From assembly GCF_900114185.1 (NCBI RefSeq), contig NZ_FOSE01000003.1:372001-436000 (forward strand): DNA of 64,000 nt, given 5' to 3'. Position 1 is the first letter of the stretch. Each line of letters starts with the position of its first letter. The position numbers and the translations under genes are program-made. Positions 41,428 through 50,209 of the stretch are shown here, piece by piece. The notes under the pieces were generated by a model. The model was not told where the DNA came from. It was given only the letters and a program-made list of their open reading frames with translations, and searched no databases. This DNA comes from Cellulomonas sp. KH9 (lineage in GTDB: Bacteria > Actinomycetota > Actinomycetes > Actinomycetales > Cellulomonadaceae).

Positions 41428-41976
41428 GTGCTGACGACCGCCGCCGACCAGGCCACCCACCCCGACGTCGGACGTGCCCCGGTGCCGTCCCGCGCGCTCC
41501 TGCTCAACGCCAGCGGTGAACCGCTGTGCATCGTCAGCCTCCACCGCGCCGTCCTGCTGGTCATGAGCGGCAAGGCCACGGTGCTGGAGTCCGACGGCCG
41601 CGTGCTGCACTCCAACCGCCTGCAGATGCCGGTGCCCGTGGTGCTGGTCCTCACGCGGTACGTCCACGTGCCGGTGCGTCGCCCCGTGCCGCCGACCCGG
41701 CGCACGGTGCTGCAGCGTGACGACCACCGGTGCGCGTACTGCGGCGCCGGTGCCGACACGGTCGACCACGTGCACCCGCGCTCGCGCGGCGGGCGGCACG
41801 AGTGGACCAACGTCGTGGCGGCGTGCGTGCGCTGCAACCACCGCAAGGCGGACCGCACGCTCCACGAGCTCGGGTGGGAGCTGCCGTTCCGCCCCCGGGC
41901 GCCGCGCTGGTCCGTCACGGTGGGCGGGGCCGCCGGCCGCGCCGACCCGGCGTGGTCCCCGTACCTCGTGGCCTGA
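41428..41976 (+). CDS. HNH endonuclease family protein
   Basis: The 182-residue product has the HNH motif near the C-terminus: CAYCG, DHVHPRSRGGRHEWTN and CVRCNHRKADRT. The two CxxC pairs bind structural zinc, and the His/Asn/His residues form the metal-dependent nuclease centre. The N-terminal 100 residues (LLNASGEPLCIVSLHRAVLLVMSGKA) are typical of a large actinobacterial group found near cell-wall or stress genes; the biological role is unknown. GTG 41428 has AGGAG at 41417-41421. A TACCCT -10-like element is at 41345-41350. The frame is open from 41287, but that stretch lies before the ribosome-binding site. Confidence 0.88.
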   Translation: MLTTAADQATHPDVGRAPVPSRALLLNASGEPLCIVSLHRAVLLVMSGKATVLESDGRVLHSNRLQMPVPVVLVLTRYVHVPVRRPVPPTRRTVLQRDDHRCAYCGAGADTVDHVHPRSRGGRHEWTNVVAACVRCNHRKADRTLHELGWELPFRPRAPRWSVTVGGAAGRADPAWSPYLVA

Positions 41977-42183
41977 CGCCCGGGGGCCCGGCCGCCGACG
42001 GGGGAGAGGGGCCGACGGCGCCCGCGGTGCACGTGCCCCACGTCGCTGCCCGGCCCGTGACCGTCAGGTGACCACAGGCCGCCCACCTGGCGGTTCGCTG
42101 CCGTCCCCGCGCGCTGCTGTGCCACGATGGCTGACAACCGAACGGCGGCGCGACGGTGCGCGGCACGCGATGCGGAGGTCGGC

Positions 42184-43116
42184 ATGGCACGCGAGCACGA
42201 GATCCTCGTGGGGGTGGACGGGTCCAGCGCGAGCCTGCACGCCCTGGACTGGGCCGCAGCGGAGGCCCGGACCCGGGGCGCCGGGCTCCAGGTGGTCGTG
42301 GCGTACTCGCTGCCGACGTTCACGGCCGCCTCGCTCGACGGCGGGTACGCCGCGCTCGACGACGAGACGATCCGTGCCGGCGCGCAGGCCGTGCTCGACG
42401 AGGCGATCGGACGGCTGCACGACCCGGGCGTGCTGGTCCAGGGCCGCGTGCTGACGGGCGACGCCGCCGGGGTGCTGGTCGAGGAGTCGCGCGACGTGGA
42501 GCTCGCCGTCGTCGGCACGCGCGGCCGCGGCGGGTTCGCCGACCGGCTGCTCGGCACGGTGTCCTCGGCGCTGCCCGCGCACGGCTGGTGCCCCACGGTC
42601 GTCGTGCCCCTGCGCGGCGAGGACGGCCACCCGCTGCCCGAGGGTGCGACCGCACCCGTGCGGCCGGTACGCCGCATCGTGGTGGGGGTCGACGGCTCGC
42701 CCCCCGCCGAGCGCGCCCTGCGCGCGGCGCTGCGCGAGGCGGTGGTCTGGGACGCCGAGGTGTTCGCCGTCTCCGGCGTCCCGATCGCCTCCATGGCCGG
42801 TGCGCTGGCGTGGCTGCCCTCCGCGGTCGACCACGAGCAGGTGCTCAAGGACGCGGCCGAGGGCCTGGACGTCGTCGTCGACCGCGCGGTCGCCGAGATC
42901 CCCGGCGCCCGCGTGCAGCGGCGGGTGCTCGACGGTAGCGGCGCCGAGCTGCTCACCGAGTTCTCGGCGGCCACGGACCTCGTGGTCGTCGGGTCCCGCG
43001 GCCGCGGCGGGTTCGCCGGTCTGCTCCTCGGCTCGACGAGCCAGGCGGTGCTGCACCACGCCCGCTGCCCCGTCATGGTCGTCACCACCCGCGGCGACGA
43101 CGTCACCCGCCCCTGA
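42184..43116 (+). CDS. Universal stress protein, two Usp domains
   Basis: The 310-residue product has two tandem UspA domains (about 1-145 and 155-305). Each starts with a VGVDGS strand and ends with the ATP-binding loop, GTRGRGGFADRLLG in the first and GSRGRGGFAGLLLGS in the second. Both keep the G-2x-G-9x-G(S/T) pattern, so ATP binding is expected. Proteins of this type respond to hypoxia, starvation or other stress in actinobacteria. ATG 42184 has GCGGAGG upstream; an in-frame ATG at 42127 adds unrelated residues. It is a stand-alone gene. Confidence 0.93.
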   Translation: MAREHEILVGVDGSSASLHALDWAAAEARTRGAGLQVVVAYSLPTFTAASLDGGYAALDDETIRAGAQAVLDEAIGRLHDPGVLVQGRVLTGDAAGVLVEESRDVELAVVGTRGRGGFADRLLGTVSSALPAHGWCPTVVVPLRGEDGHPLPEGATAPVRPVRRIVVGVDGSPPAERALRAALREAVVWDAEVFAVSGVPIASMAGALAWLPSAVDHEQVLKDAAEGLDVVVDRAVAEIPGARVQRRVLDGSGAELLTEFSAATDLVVVGSRGRGGFAGLLLGSTSQAVLHHARCPVMVVTTRGDDVTRP

Positions 43117-43281
43117 GCCGTCCGCGCCGCGCGGCGGGCTCGCGCCCTCACGCCGTGCGCGTGCACGGATGTGCATGAGGCGGGGCATTTGGTGCCACCA
43201 TTTGCGACGGAAACCCTCAGGTCGGACGCTTCACCTGCCGATGGAGTCGTGTTCGAGCGACCACGCCTACGGGGGGGACCG

Positions 43282-44769
43282 ATGAGCGGACGGCAGGAGA
43301 ACGGCGCGCGCCCGGGCGACCGCGGGGCGCGGACCTCGGCGTCCGCACGCGGGCCGGTGGCGCAGGACACGCCCGCCACCGCCCGGACGGACGTCGCGGG
43401 CGCCCCCGCCGGTGGGCTGCCCACGCAGAGCGGGCACGCGGTCTCCGGGCCCGTCCCCGTGGTGCCGGCGCCGGGTGGTCCGACGTCGGCGGGGGTGCGC
43501 GACGAGACGCCCACGCCCGCGGCGCAGCCGACGAGCCCGGACCGGCTCACCGTCGTCCCGACGCAGCCCGGCGTGCCCACGCACTCCGCGAGCGTGCCCG
43601 TCGTACCGGCGTCCGTCGTCGCCGCGCCGGTCGCGCCCACCCCCGTGCTGCCCGCACCCGACGTCCCCGCACCCGACGTCCACGCCCCCGCGTCCACCGT
43701 CGCCGACCACGCCGCCCCGGAGCCGGCCGTCGCCGAGCCCGCGGCGCAGCCGCGGGCCGGGGCGCGTCCCCACGGGCGTCGGATCGTCGCGCTGCTGACC
43801 GCGGCCGGGGTCCTCGTCTCCGCGGGCGGGGTGTGGGCCGTGCAGCAGGAGCGTGCGGAGCGCGCGGACGCCCGCCGTGCCGCGCTGAGCCGTGTCGAGG
43901 CCGTCCGTGTCGCGCTCGCGCCGGAGCTCGCCGCGCCGCGTCCCGAGGGTCTCGTCGCCGGGACCGCGGTCGCCTCGGCGCTGCGCGCCGACGCGGGCGC
44001 CGCCGGCCGTGCCGCCGTCGAGCGCGCGAACGCCACCCTGGCCGTGTCCGCGCAGGCCGGTGACGGCCCGCGCGGCGCCCTGCAGGCCGCCGTCGGCGGG
44101 GCCACCGGCGCCCTCGACGCCCCCGCCGTCTCCCTCACGACGCTGCGGACCACCACCGCCGCGCTCGCCGCGCCGCAGCAGGCCGTCGTCGACGCGCAGG
44201 CCGCGTGGCAGGCGGCCGAGGACGCCCGCCTCGCCGCCGAGCGTGCCGCGGCCGAGGCCGCGGCGGCGCAGGCCGCCGCCCGCGCCGGCAGCAGGACCGC
44301 CACGGCCAAGGGCACCAGCGCCGGCAGCACCCGCCGGTCGACCGGCGCCGCGCCGAGCGGCGGGACGTCCGGTGGTGCCCCCGCGTCCGCCGGCGAGGCG
44401 CCCGCGGTGGTCGGTCTGCCGACCGCCGGCTCGGAGGCGTCGGCCGGGGCCGTCGGTGAGGCGCTCAACGCGCACCGCGCCGCCAACGGCCTGGGTGCGC
44501 TGTCGATCGTGCGCTCCGGCGCCCGTGTCGAGCACGCGATGCAGATGGCCGCCTCGGACAGCATCTGGCACTCCGGCACCCGGGCGGGCTCGCCCAAGGC
44601 GCGACCCGAGATCGTCGGGCGCGTCAGCCCCGGCAACGCCACGCGCATGATCGCGGCGTACGCGGGGTCCAGCGGGCACAACCAGCAGATGCTGGGCGGC
44701 TACTCGACCGCGTACATCGGCGCGGTCTCGTACGACGGCTGGCTCTACACCTCGATCACGTTCGGCTGA
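43282..44769 (+). CDS. Large membrane-anchored CAP-like domain protein
   Basis: The 495-residue protein has a 165-residue Pro/Ala/Thr-rich cytoplasmic region and one membrane helix at about 171-193 (RIVALLTAAGVLVSAGGVWAV). A coiled-coil region follows (about 195-335, Ala/Glu/Arg-rich, ending in a long EAEAAAAQAAA-like stretch), then a Gly/Ser/Ala linker. The C-terminal CAP-like domain (about 390-495) contains LNAHRAANGLGAL, RVEHAMQMAASD, SSGHNQQML and an aromatic end YDGWLYTSITFG. The usual GENI motif is replaced by EIVGRV, so the site may be altered. ATG 43282 follows a G-rich site. Confidence 0.78.
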   Translation: MSGRQENGARPGDRGARTSASARGPVAQDTPATARTDVAGAPAGGLPTQSGHAVSGPVPVVPAPGGPTSAGVRDETPTPAAQPTSPDRLTVVPTQPGVPTHSASVPVVPASVVAAPVAPTPVLPAPDVPAPDVHAPASTVADHAAPEPAVAEPAAQPRAGARPHGRRIVALLTAAGVLVSAGGVWAVQQERAERADARRAALSRVEAVRVALAPELAAPRPEGLVAGTAVASALRADAGAAGRAAVERANATLAVSAQAGDGPRGALQAAVGGATGALDAPAVSLTTLRTTTAALAAPQQAVVDAQAAWQAAEDARLAAERAAAEAAAAQAAARAGSRTATAKGTSAGSTRRSTGAAPSGGTSGGAPASAGEAPAVVGLPTAGSEASAGAVGEALNAHRAANGLGALSIVRSGARVEHAMQMAASDSIWHSGTRAGSPKARPEIVGRVSPGNATRMIAAYAGSSGHNQQMLGGYSTAYIGAVSYDGWLYTSITFG

Positions 44770-44794
44770 CCGGCCCCGGGCGCACCGCCCGCCG

Positions 44795-46021
44795 TCACGG
44801 CGTGGTGAGCGCCGCCTCCAGGTGGTCGAGCGCCGCGTCGAGGTCCGCCGGGTCGATCGTCAGGGGCGGGGCGAGGCGGATCGTGCCGCCGTGCGTGTCC
44901 TTGGCCAGCACGCCACGGGCCAGCAGCCGCTCGCAGAGCTCGCGCCCGCTCGCCGGACCGCCCGGCACGGACGGGGCGATGTCGATGCCGGCCCACAGCC
45001 CGATCGTGCGGACGCCGGTGAGCAACCCGTCGTCCATGAGGGCGGCGAGCCGGTCACCCACGTGCTCACCGAGCATGCGGGCGCGCGCCTGCAGCGTGCC
45101 GGGCGTCAGCAGGTCCACGACGGCCAGCGCCACCGCGCAGGCCAGCGGGTTGCCGCCGAACGTCGACCCGTGCGTCCCGGCGGTCAGCACCTCGAGCACG
45201 TCGGACCGGCCCACGACCGCGGAGACGGGCACGATCCCGCCGCCCAGCGCCTTGCCGAGCGTCACCAGGTCGGGGCGCACGTCGAACCGCTCGCACGCGA
45301 GCGTCGCACCCGCCCGCCCCAGCCCGGACTGGATCTCGTCGGCCACCAGCAGGGCGCCGGCGTCGTCGCACACCTGACGCACCGCCGGCAGGTACTCCAC
45401 CGGCGGCACCACGACGCCCTGCTCGCCCTGCACCGGCTCGAGCAGCACCGCGACCGTCGTCTCGTCGACCGCCGCGGCCAGCGCCCGCGCGTCGCCGTAC
45501 GGCACGCTGACGAACCCGGGGGTGAACGGCCCGAACCCGCGCCGCGCGTCCGGGTCGGACGAGAACGACACGATCGTCGTCGTCCGGCCGTGGAAGTTGC
45601 CGTCGGCGACGACGACCGTCGCGCGGTCCGCGGGCACGCCCCGCACCTCGTAGCCCCACTTGCGGGACGCCTTGATCGCGGTCTCGACCGCCTCGGCGCC
45701 GGTGTTCATGGGCAGCACCAGGTGCGAGCGGCCGGTCAGCAGCGGCCCGACCAGCCCGACGAGCGCCTGGGCGAACGGCTCGAGCAGCTCGTGGTCGAAG
45801 GCCCGTGACGTGAGCGTCAGGCGGTCCAGCTGCGCGCGCGCCGCGGCCACCAGCGCCGGGTGCCGGTGCCCGAAGTTCAGGGCCGAGTACCCCGCCAGCA
45901 GGTCGAGGTACCGCCGCCCGCCGGTGTCCGTGACCCACGCGCCCTCGCCCGTGGCCAGCGTGACCGGCAGCGGGTGGTAGTTGGGCGCGAGCGCGGACGT
46001 CCCGGCGGGCTGCCCGGTCAC
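44795..46021 (-). CDS. rocD: Ornithine aminotransferase
   Basis: The 408-residue PLP enzyme belongs to the class III aminotransferases. It has YSALNFGHRHP, MNTGAEAVETA, GNFHGRTTTIVSFS, ADEIQSGLGR and the PLP lysine K257 in LGKALGGG, all in the sequence order of RocD. It converts ornithine and 2-oxoglutarate to glutamate semialdehyde and glutamate. Its GTG start (46019-46021) overlaps the stop of the upstream dimethylargininase gene (GTGA), so the pair is coupled and probably works in breakdown of arginine or methylated arginine. Confidence 0.94.
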   Translation of the reverse strand: MTGQPAGTSALAPNYHPLPVTLATGEGAWVTDTGGRRYLDLLAGYSALNFGHRHPALVAAARAQLDRLTLTSRAFDHELLEPFAQALVGLVGPLLTGRSHLVLPMNTGAEAVETAIKASRKWGYEVRGVPADRATVVVADGNFHGRTTTIVSFSSDPDARRGFGPFTPGFVSVPYGDARALAAAVDETTVAVLLEPVQGEQGVVVPPVEYLPAVRQVCDDAGALLVADEIQSGLGRAGATLACERFDVRPDLVTLGKALGGGIVPVSAVVGRSDVLEVLTAGTHGSTFGGNPLACAVALAVVDLLTPGTLQARARMLGEHVGDRLAALMDDGLLTGVRTIGLWAGIDIAPSVPGGPASGRELCERLLARGVLAKDTHGGTIRLAPPLTIDPADLDAALDHLEAALTTP

Positions 46022-46845
46022 CGCCGGACCTCCAGCGTGCAGCACTTGGCCCCGCCGCCGCCCTTGAGCAGCTCGGAGGTGTCGACGGGCAGGGGCGTGT
46101 AGCCGCGCTCGCGCAGCGCGTCGGCCAGGTGCGTGGCGCGCGGCGCCACGACGACGTGCAGCCCGTCGGACACCGCGTTGAGGCCCAGCGCCGCGGCGTC
46201 GTCGTCCGTCGCGAGCACGGCGTCGGGGAACAGCGTGCGCAGCACCTCGCGGGAGCCGGGGGAGAACGCCGGCGGGTAGTACGCGATCTGCGGGTCCGCC
46301 GGGTCCGACGACAGCACGGCCAGCGCGGTGTCCAGGTGGTAGTAGCGGGCGTCGACCAGCTCCAGGGAGACCACCGGGCGGCCGAACAGCTCCTGCGCCT
46401 CGGCGTGCGCGGCACGCTCGGTGCGGAACCCGGTGCCGGCCAGCAGCATGTCGCCGGCGACGAGCATGTCGCCCTCGCCCTCGTTGACCTCCCGGGCCGT
46501 GTGGGTGAGGTAGCCGCGGTCGGCGAACCACTTCTCGTACGCGGGGCCCTCGGCCTGCCGCTCGGGGTACCGGAACCGCGCCGAGTACACGACGCCGCCG
46601 ACCACGGTCGCCCCGTTGGCCGCGTACACCATGTCCGGCAGCCCCGGGAGGGGCTCGATGGTGTCGACCGTGTGCCCGAGGTTCAGGTAGGTGTCACGCA
46701 GCGTGCGCCACTGCCGCACCGCCAGGTCCGTGTCGGTGGCCCGCGTGCGGTCCATCCACGGGTTGATCTCGTACGCCACCGTGTAGTGCGTGGGCTCGCA
46801 CATCAGGTAGTGGCGGGGGGTGGCGCCGGGCGCGTGCGCGGTCAT
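46018..46845 (-). CDS. ddaH: Dimethylarginine dimethylaminohydrolase (DDAH) family protein
   Basis: The 275-residue product has the beta/alpha propeller amidinotransferase fold of DDAH/arginine deiminase. It shows LPDMVYAANGA (69-79), NEGEGDMLV (121-129), the catalytic His H170 in YYHLDTALAVL, and the nucleophilic Cys near the end in GGGGAKCCTLEV (C268 or C269). DDAH hydrolyses methylated arginine to citrulline. Close homologues may instead act on arginine itself, so the substrate is not certain. The coupled rocD supports a role in arginine catabolism. ATG at 46843-46845 has GCGAGGAGA upstream. Confidence 0.88.
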   Translation of the reverse strand: MTAHAPGATPRHYLMCEPTHYTVAYEINPWMDRTRATDTDLAVRQWRTLRDTYLNLGHTVDTIEPLPGLPDMVYAANGATVVGGVVYSARFRYPERQAEGPAYEKWFADRGYLTHTAREVNEGEGDMLVAGDMLLAGTGFRTERAAHAEAQELFGRPVVSLELVDARYYHLDTALAVLSSDPADPQIAYYPPAFSPGSREVLRTLFPDAVLATDDDAAALGLNAVSDGLHVVVAPRATHLADALRERGYTPLPVDTSELLKGGGGAKCCTLEVRR

Positions 46846-46984
46846 GGGTCTCCTCGCGGGACGGGGACCGCGGGGGGTGGGCGGCCCGTGACGAGCCTAC
46901 GAGTCGCGGGCCGTGCCGGGCCGTCGCGGGCCCGGCGGCGCGCGGGACGGCCGTGGGCCGGGCCGCCGCCGCACCGCCCGCGGC

Positions 46985-47473
46985 TCAGTCCGCCGTCAGG
47001 TCCGCCGCGGCCCGCCGCAGCACCAGCCGCAGCATCACCCGCAGCGGGGGAGCGGTCAGCCGCGCCGTCCACGCCGCGGGCAGGGGGCCGGCGAGCGGCA
47101 CGTGCTCCGACCACGTCACCCGGCAGGTCGTGGGCGACGTGGGCAGCACGACGATCGACGCGGTCCCGCGCAGCAGCGGGCCCTGCTTGGTGAAGACGGC
47201 CTCGCCCGTGGCGTCGCCCGCCGTGGCACCGGGCGGCACGTACCGCGTGACGACCATCCGGTCGACCAGCCCGGGCCCGCCGCGCCGCGCACCGGGCCCG
47301 GAGACGCCGACCACGTGCGACCCGAGGCGCGGCGGTCCGTCGGTGAGCACACGCGTCATCGGGATCCACTCGCCGTGCCGTCGGGCGTCCGTCAGCGCCC
47401 GCCAGGCGACGTCCGCCGGGACGGGCAGCGCACGGGTCACGACGGCCGTTGCGGCGCGCGGGCGGGGCGTCAT
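46985..47473 (-). CDS. SRPBCC (START-like) family protein
   Basis: The 162-residue product starts with RALPVPADVAWRALTDARRHGEWIPM, a typical START/SRPBCC N-terminus. A beta-rich middle follows, then a long C-terminal helix rich in Arg and Leu. The fold forms a hydrophobic pocket that binds lipids or polyketides; the ligand is unknown. ATG at 47471-47473 has GGGAGGA upstream and fixes the start, although the frame stays open for another 365 codons antisense to the reductase gene. It is divergent from the aldo/keto reductase, with only 33 bp between starts. Confidence 0.82.
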   Translation of the reverse strand: MTPRPRAATAVVTRALPVPADVAWRALTDARRHGEWIPMTRVLTDGPPRLGSHVVGVSGPGARRGGPGLVDRMVVTRYVPPGATAGDATGEAVFTKQGPLLRGTASIVVLPTSPTTCRVTWSEHVPLAGPLPAAWTARLTAPPLRVMLRLVLRRAAADLTAD

Positions 47474-47493
47474 CCGACGATCCTCCCGCGGGG

Positions 47494-47499
47494 TAGCGT
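47494..47499 (+). promoter_or_regulatory. -10 element of a leaderless aldo/keto reductase transcript
   Basis: TAGCGT ends seven bases before the ATG at 47507. There is no ribosome-binding site between, so transcription probably starts at or next to the ATG. Confidence 0.5.
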
Positions 47500-47506
47500 C
47501 TGGCGC

Positions 47507-48499
47507 ATGCAGACGCGAGTGCTCGGACGGACGGGTCGTGAGGTCGGGGTCGTGGGGCTGGGCTGCTGGCAGCTCGGCGGGGACTGGGGCGTCGTCGCCG
47601 ACGACACCGCACTGAGCGTCCTCGAGGCCGCGGTCGACGCGGGCGTGACGTTCCTCGACACCGCCGACGTGTACGGCGACGGCCGCTCGGAGCGGGCCAT
47701 CGGGCAGTTCCTCGCGTCGCGGCCGGACGTGGCCGAGCGTGTCACCGTCGCCACCAAGATGGGCCGGCGCGCCGACCCGCACGAGCCCGCCGCGTACACG
47801 TACGAGAACTTCTGCCGCTGGACCGACCGCAGCCGCCAGAACCTGCGCACCGACACGCTCGACCTGGTGCAGCTGCACTGCCCGCCCACGCCGGTGTTCC
47901 GCACCGAGGCCGTGTACGACGCGCTCGACCGGATCGTCGAGGACGGCCGCGCGGCCGCGTACGGCGTCTCGGTGGAGACGGTCGACGAGGCGCTCGCGGC
48001 CATCGAGCGTCCCCACGTCGCCAGCGTGCAGATCATCCTCAACGTGTTCCGCCGCAAGCCGCTGGAGCGGGTGCTGCCCGCGGCCGTCGAGGCGGGCGTC
48101 GGCATCATCGCCCGCGTGCCGCTGGCCTCGGGTCTGCTCTCCGGGCGGTACGACGAGAACACGCAGTTCGCGCCCGACGACCACCGTGCCTTCAACCGCC
48201 ACGGCGAGGCGTTCGACGTCGGCGAGACGTTCGCGGGCGTCCCGTACGAGGTGGGTGTCGCCGCCGCGCGCGAGGTCGCCGCGCTGACGCCGTCCGGCAT
48301 GACGACGGCGCAGCTCGCGCTGAAGTGGATCACGCAGCAGCCGGGTGTGTCCGTCGTCATCCCCGGTGCGCGCACCCCCGCGCAGGCGCAGGCCAACGCC
48401 GCCACCGACGCGTTCCCGGACCTGGACGACAGCACGCTGGCCGCACTCGAGCGCGTCTACGACGAGAGCGTCCGCGGGCACGTCCACGACCGCTGGTAG
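47507..48499 (+). CDS. Aldo/keto reductase
   Basis: The 330-residue protein has the TIM-barrel signature of aldo/keto reductases. Its catalytic tetrad is visible as the Asp and Tyr in FLDTADVYGDGRSE, the Lys in VATKMG and the His in VQLHCPP. The NADPH-binding SVVIPGARTPAQ lies near the C-terminus. Such enzymes reduce sugar or other aldehydes in the cytoplasm; the substrate is not predictable. Length and order of motifs fit the general-stress (YajO/IolS-like) group. It ends at a hairpin shared with the convergent gene. Confidence 0.93.
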   Translation: MQTRVLGRTGREVGVVGLGCWQLGGDWGVVADDTALSVLEAAVDAGVTFLDTADVYGDGRSERAIGQFLASRPDVAERVTVATKMGRRADPHEPAAYTYENFCRWTDRSRQNLRTDTLDLVQLHCPPTPVFRTEAVYDALDRIVEDGRAAAYGVSVETVDEALAAIERPHVASVQIILNVFRRKPLERVLPAAVEAGVGIIARVPLASGLLSGRYDENTQFAPDDHRAFNRHGEAFDVGETFAGVPYEVGVAAAREVAALTPSGMTTAQLALKWITQQPGVSVVIPGARTPAQAQANAATDAFPDLDDSTLAALERVYDESVRGHVHDRW

Positions 48500-48509
48500 C
48501 CGGCAGGTC

Positions 48510-48540
48510 GTGACCGTCGCGCCCCGTGCGCGACGGTCAC
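48510..48540. terminator. Terminator between convergent genes
   Basis: GTGACCGTCGCGC and its perfect complement enclose a five-base CCCGT loop, giving a 13-bp stem 11 bp after the reductase stop. Confidence 0.65.
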
Positions 48541-48613
48541 GGTCGGACGGGCGGCGCCGCAGCACCACGCCGCGCCCCGCAGCGCGGCAGCGACGACCGG
48601 CTCCGGCGTCCGC

Positions 48614-49438
48614 TCAGCTCGAGCGCGGCAGCCCGCGCCGCCGCCCGCGCCGGGTGGCGGTCCCGGGTGCCGGCGCGTCCTCGGGCCCGGTCGGGTCGAC
48701 CGGGTGCGCCGTGCTGCTCGGGGCCGGCCACAGCTCCGGCGGGGTGCCCGGCGGCAGGCCCCAGGCGGGTGCGGGCGCGGCCGCGGTCTCGATGACCTGC
48801 GGGAACGTCATGGGTGGGGGGCCGAAGGCCGTGCGGGCGCCCTTGACGACCGTCTGACCCAGCGCGCGGCCGCCGGCCACGCCGATGGCGGCGCCGATGC
48901 CGTAGGGCGCCAGCCGCCCCAGGGCGAGGCCGCCGAACCGTGCGGCCTGCGTGCGCACCAGGCGACGGGTGAGCTGGTTGTTGACCTTCTTGACGGTGCT
49001 CATCGGCATGCGGGTCAGCAGCACCCGCCCGACGCGCAGCGTCGCGATCTCCGTGGCGTCGCTGACGACCTTCGCGCCGGACTCGCCCAGCAGCGTGGCC
49101 AGGAGCAGCGCCGTGCGACGCTCGGTGTCGGCGACCTCGATGCCGTGCACCGACGCGACGGCCAGGGAGAACGCGGCCGACGCCCCGAAGAACGTCGCGA
49201 CGTCGCTGACGGTCAGCGCCGTGGCCAGGCCGGTGCCGACGATCGGCGCTGCCGCGGCGGCCCCGACGGCGCCGCCGGTGCCGGCGACCACCAGCAGGTA
49301 CTCCTTCTCCAGCAGCCTGACGACCTGGTCCGGCCCGGCCCCGGGGTTGCGGCGCCGCAGGTTCTCGACGTGCGCGTGGATCGTCGTCGACGGGATCGTC
49401 ACCGCCTTCTCCAGGGCGGACTGCAGCAGGTGCGGCAC
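48614..49438 (-). CDS. Conserved protein with hydrophobic glycine-rich core, EcsC-like at best
   Basis: The 274-residue product begins with a charged helix region (about 1-45), followed by Gly/Ala-rich hydrophobic segments (VVAGTGGAVGAAAAAPIVGTG and, later, APYGIGAAIGVAGGRALG). A central basic stretch, RMPMSTVKKVNNQLTRRLV, lies between. The C-terminal 70 residues are Pro-rich and end in a basic tail. The glycine-rich pattern recalls the EcsC family, but I cannot confirm it. It begins three bases after the OsmC stop, so the two genes are cotranscribed. Confidence 0.6.
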   Translation of the reverse strand: MPHLLQSALEKAVTIPSTTIHAHVENLRRRNPGAGPDQVVRLLEKEYLLVVAGTGGAVGAAAAAPIVGTGLATALTVSDVATFFGASAAFSLAVASVHGIEVADTERRTALLLATLLGESGAKVVSDATEIATLRVGRVLLTRMPMSTVKKVNNQLTRRLVRTQAARFGGLALGRLAPYGIGAAIGVAGGRALGQTVVKGARTAFGPPPMTFPQVIETAAAPAPAWGLPPGTPPELWPAPSSTAHPVDPTGPEDAPAPGTATRRGRRRGLPRSS

Positions 49439-49441
49439 GGC

Positions 49442-49981
49442 TCAGCGCTCCCCGGTGACGGTCAGGGTGGTGGTGGCACCGTGCTCGAGCGTGCGCCCGA
49501 CGGTGCAGTGCTGGTCGACCGCGCGGTGCACCACGGTCAGCAGCCGGTCGCGGGCGGCGTCGTCCAGACCGGACAGGTCGACCTCGAGCACCTCGGCCAG
49601 CGCGGGGTAGCGGTCCTCGGTGGGGTGGGCCAGGCCGCCGACGCGGATGGTCACCTGGACGTCGTCGCCGAGGCGACGGGCGAGCGCCGCGTCCGACGAC
49701 AGCCCGGTGCACGCACCCAGCGCGATCTTCAGCAGCTCACCGGGCGTGAAGGAGTCCGGGTCACCCAGCGACCCGATGCGCACCTCACCGCCGCGCGAGC
49801 TGCGCCCCACGTACTGCCGCGTGCCCGTGCGCTCGAGCCACAGCGCCGTGTCGTCCGCGTTGGCCAGCGGGTCCTGCGGGTCGCTCACCGCGGGGACGTC
49901 GGACGAGTCACCCAGCGCCGAGCCGGAGCCGGCCGGTGCCGGGTCCCCGGCGAGATCGCGTGCGTCCTGGTCGGTCGTCAT
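49442..49981 (-). CDS. OsmC family peroxide reductase-like protein
   Basis: The 179-residue protein has an acidic leader of about 45 residues followed by an OsmC domain: RTGTRQYVGRSSRGGEV, FTPGELLKIALGACTGLSSD with the first redox Cys, and DQHCTVGRTLEHG with the second. The two Cys are the pair used in OsmC/Ohr proteins to reduce organic hydroperoxides. The first motif, ACTGLSS, fits OsmC rather than Ohr. ATG at 49979-49981 is the only credible start; the frame continues upstream without similarity. It shares an operon with the downstream EcsC-like gene. Confidence 0.88.
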   Translation of the reverse strand: MTTDQDARDLAGDPAPAGSGSALGDSSDVPAVSDPQDPLANADDTALWLERTGTRQYVGRSSRGGEVRIGSLGDPDSFTPGELLKIALGACTGLSSDAALARRLGDDVQVTIRVGGLAHPTEDRYPALAEVLEVDLSGLDDAARDRLLTVVHRAVDQHCTVGRTLEHGATTTLTVTGER

Positions 49982-50075
49982 GGGGCCGATCCTCGCACGC
50001 AGGTGCGACGCGCGCCGGGCGGACGCGGCGTCTCGCACCGGCCCGTCGTGGGCCCCGGCGCGGGCACCGTGCGAC

Positions 50076-50120
50076 GACGCGGAGGGCGACACGGAGGGCG
50101 ACACGGAGGGCGACGCGGAC
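50076..50120. repeat. Short 12-bp tandem repeat between genes
   Basis: GACGCGGAGGGC, two copies of GACACGGAGGGC and a partial fourth unit lie end to end in the 228 bp between the OsmC start and the beta-helix gene. No gene covers them. Confidence 0.75.
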
Positions 50121-50209
50121 GGGGGACGTGGAGGTGATGCGGGCGGCTCGCGTGAAGGTCCTGTGCCCGGGGTTCCGTCGGGAACACCCCGTCGTGTCCG
50201 ATCGTTCTG

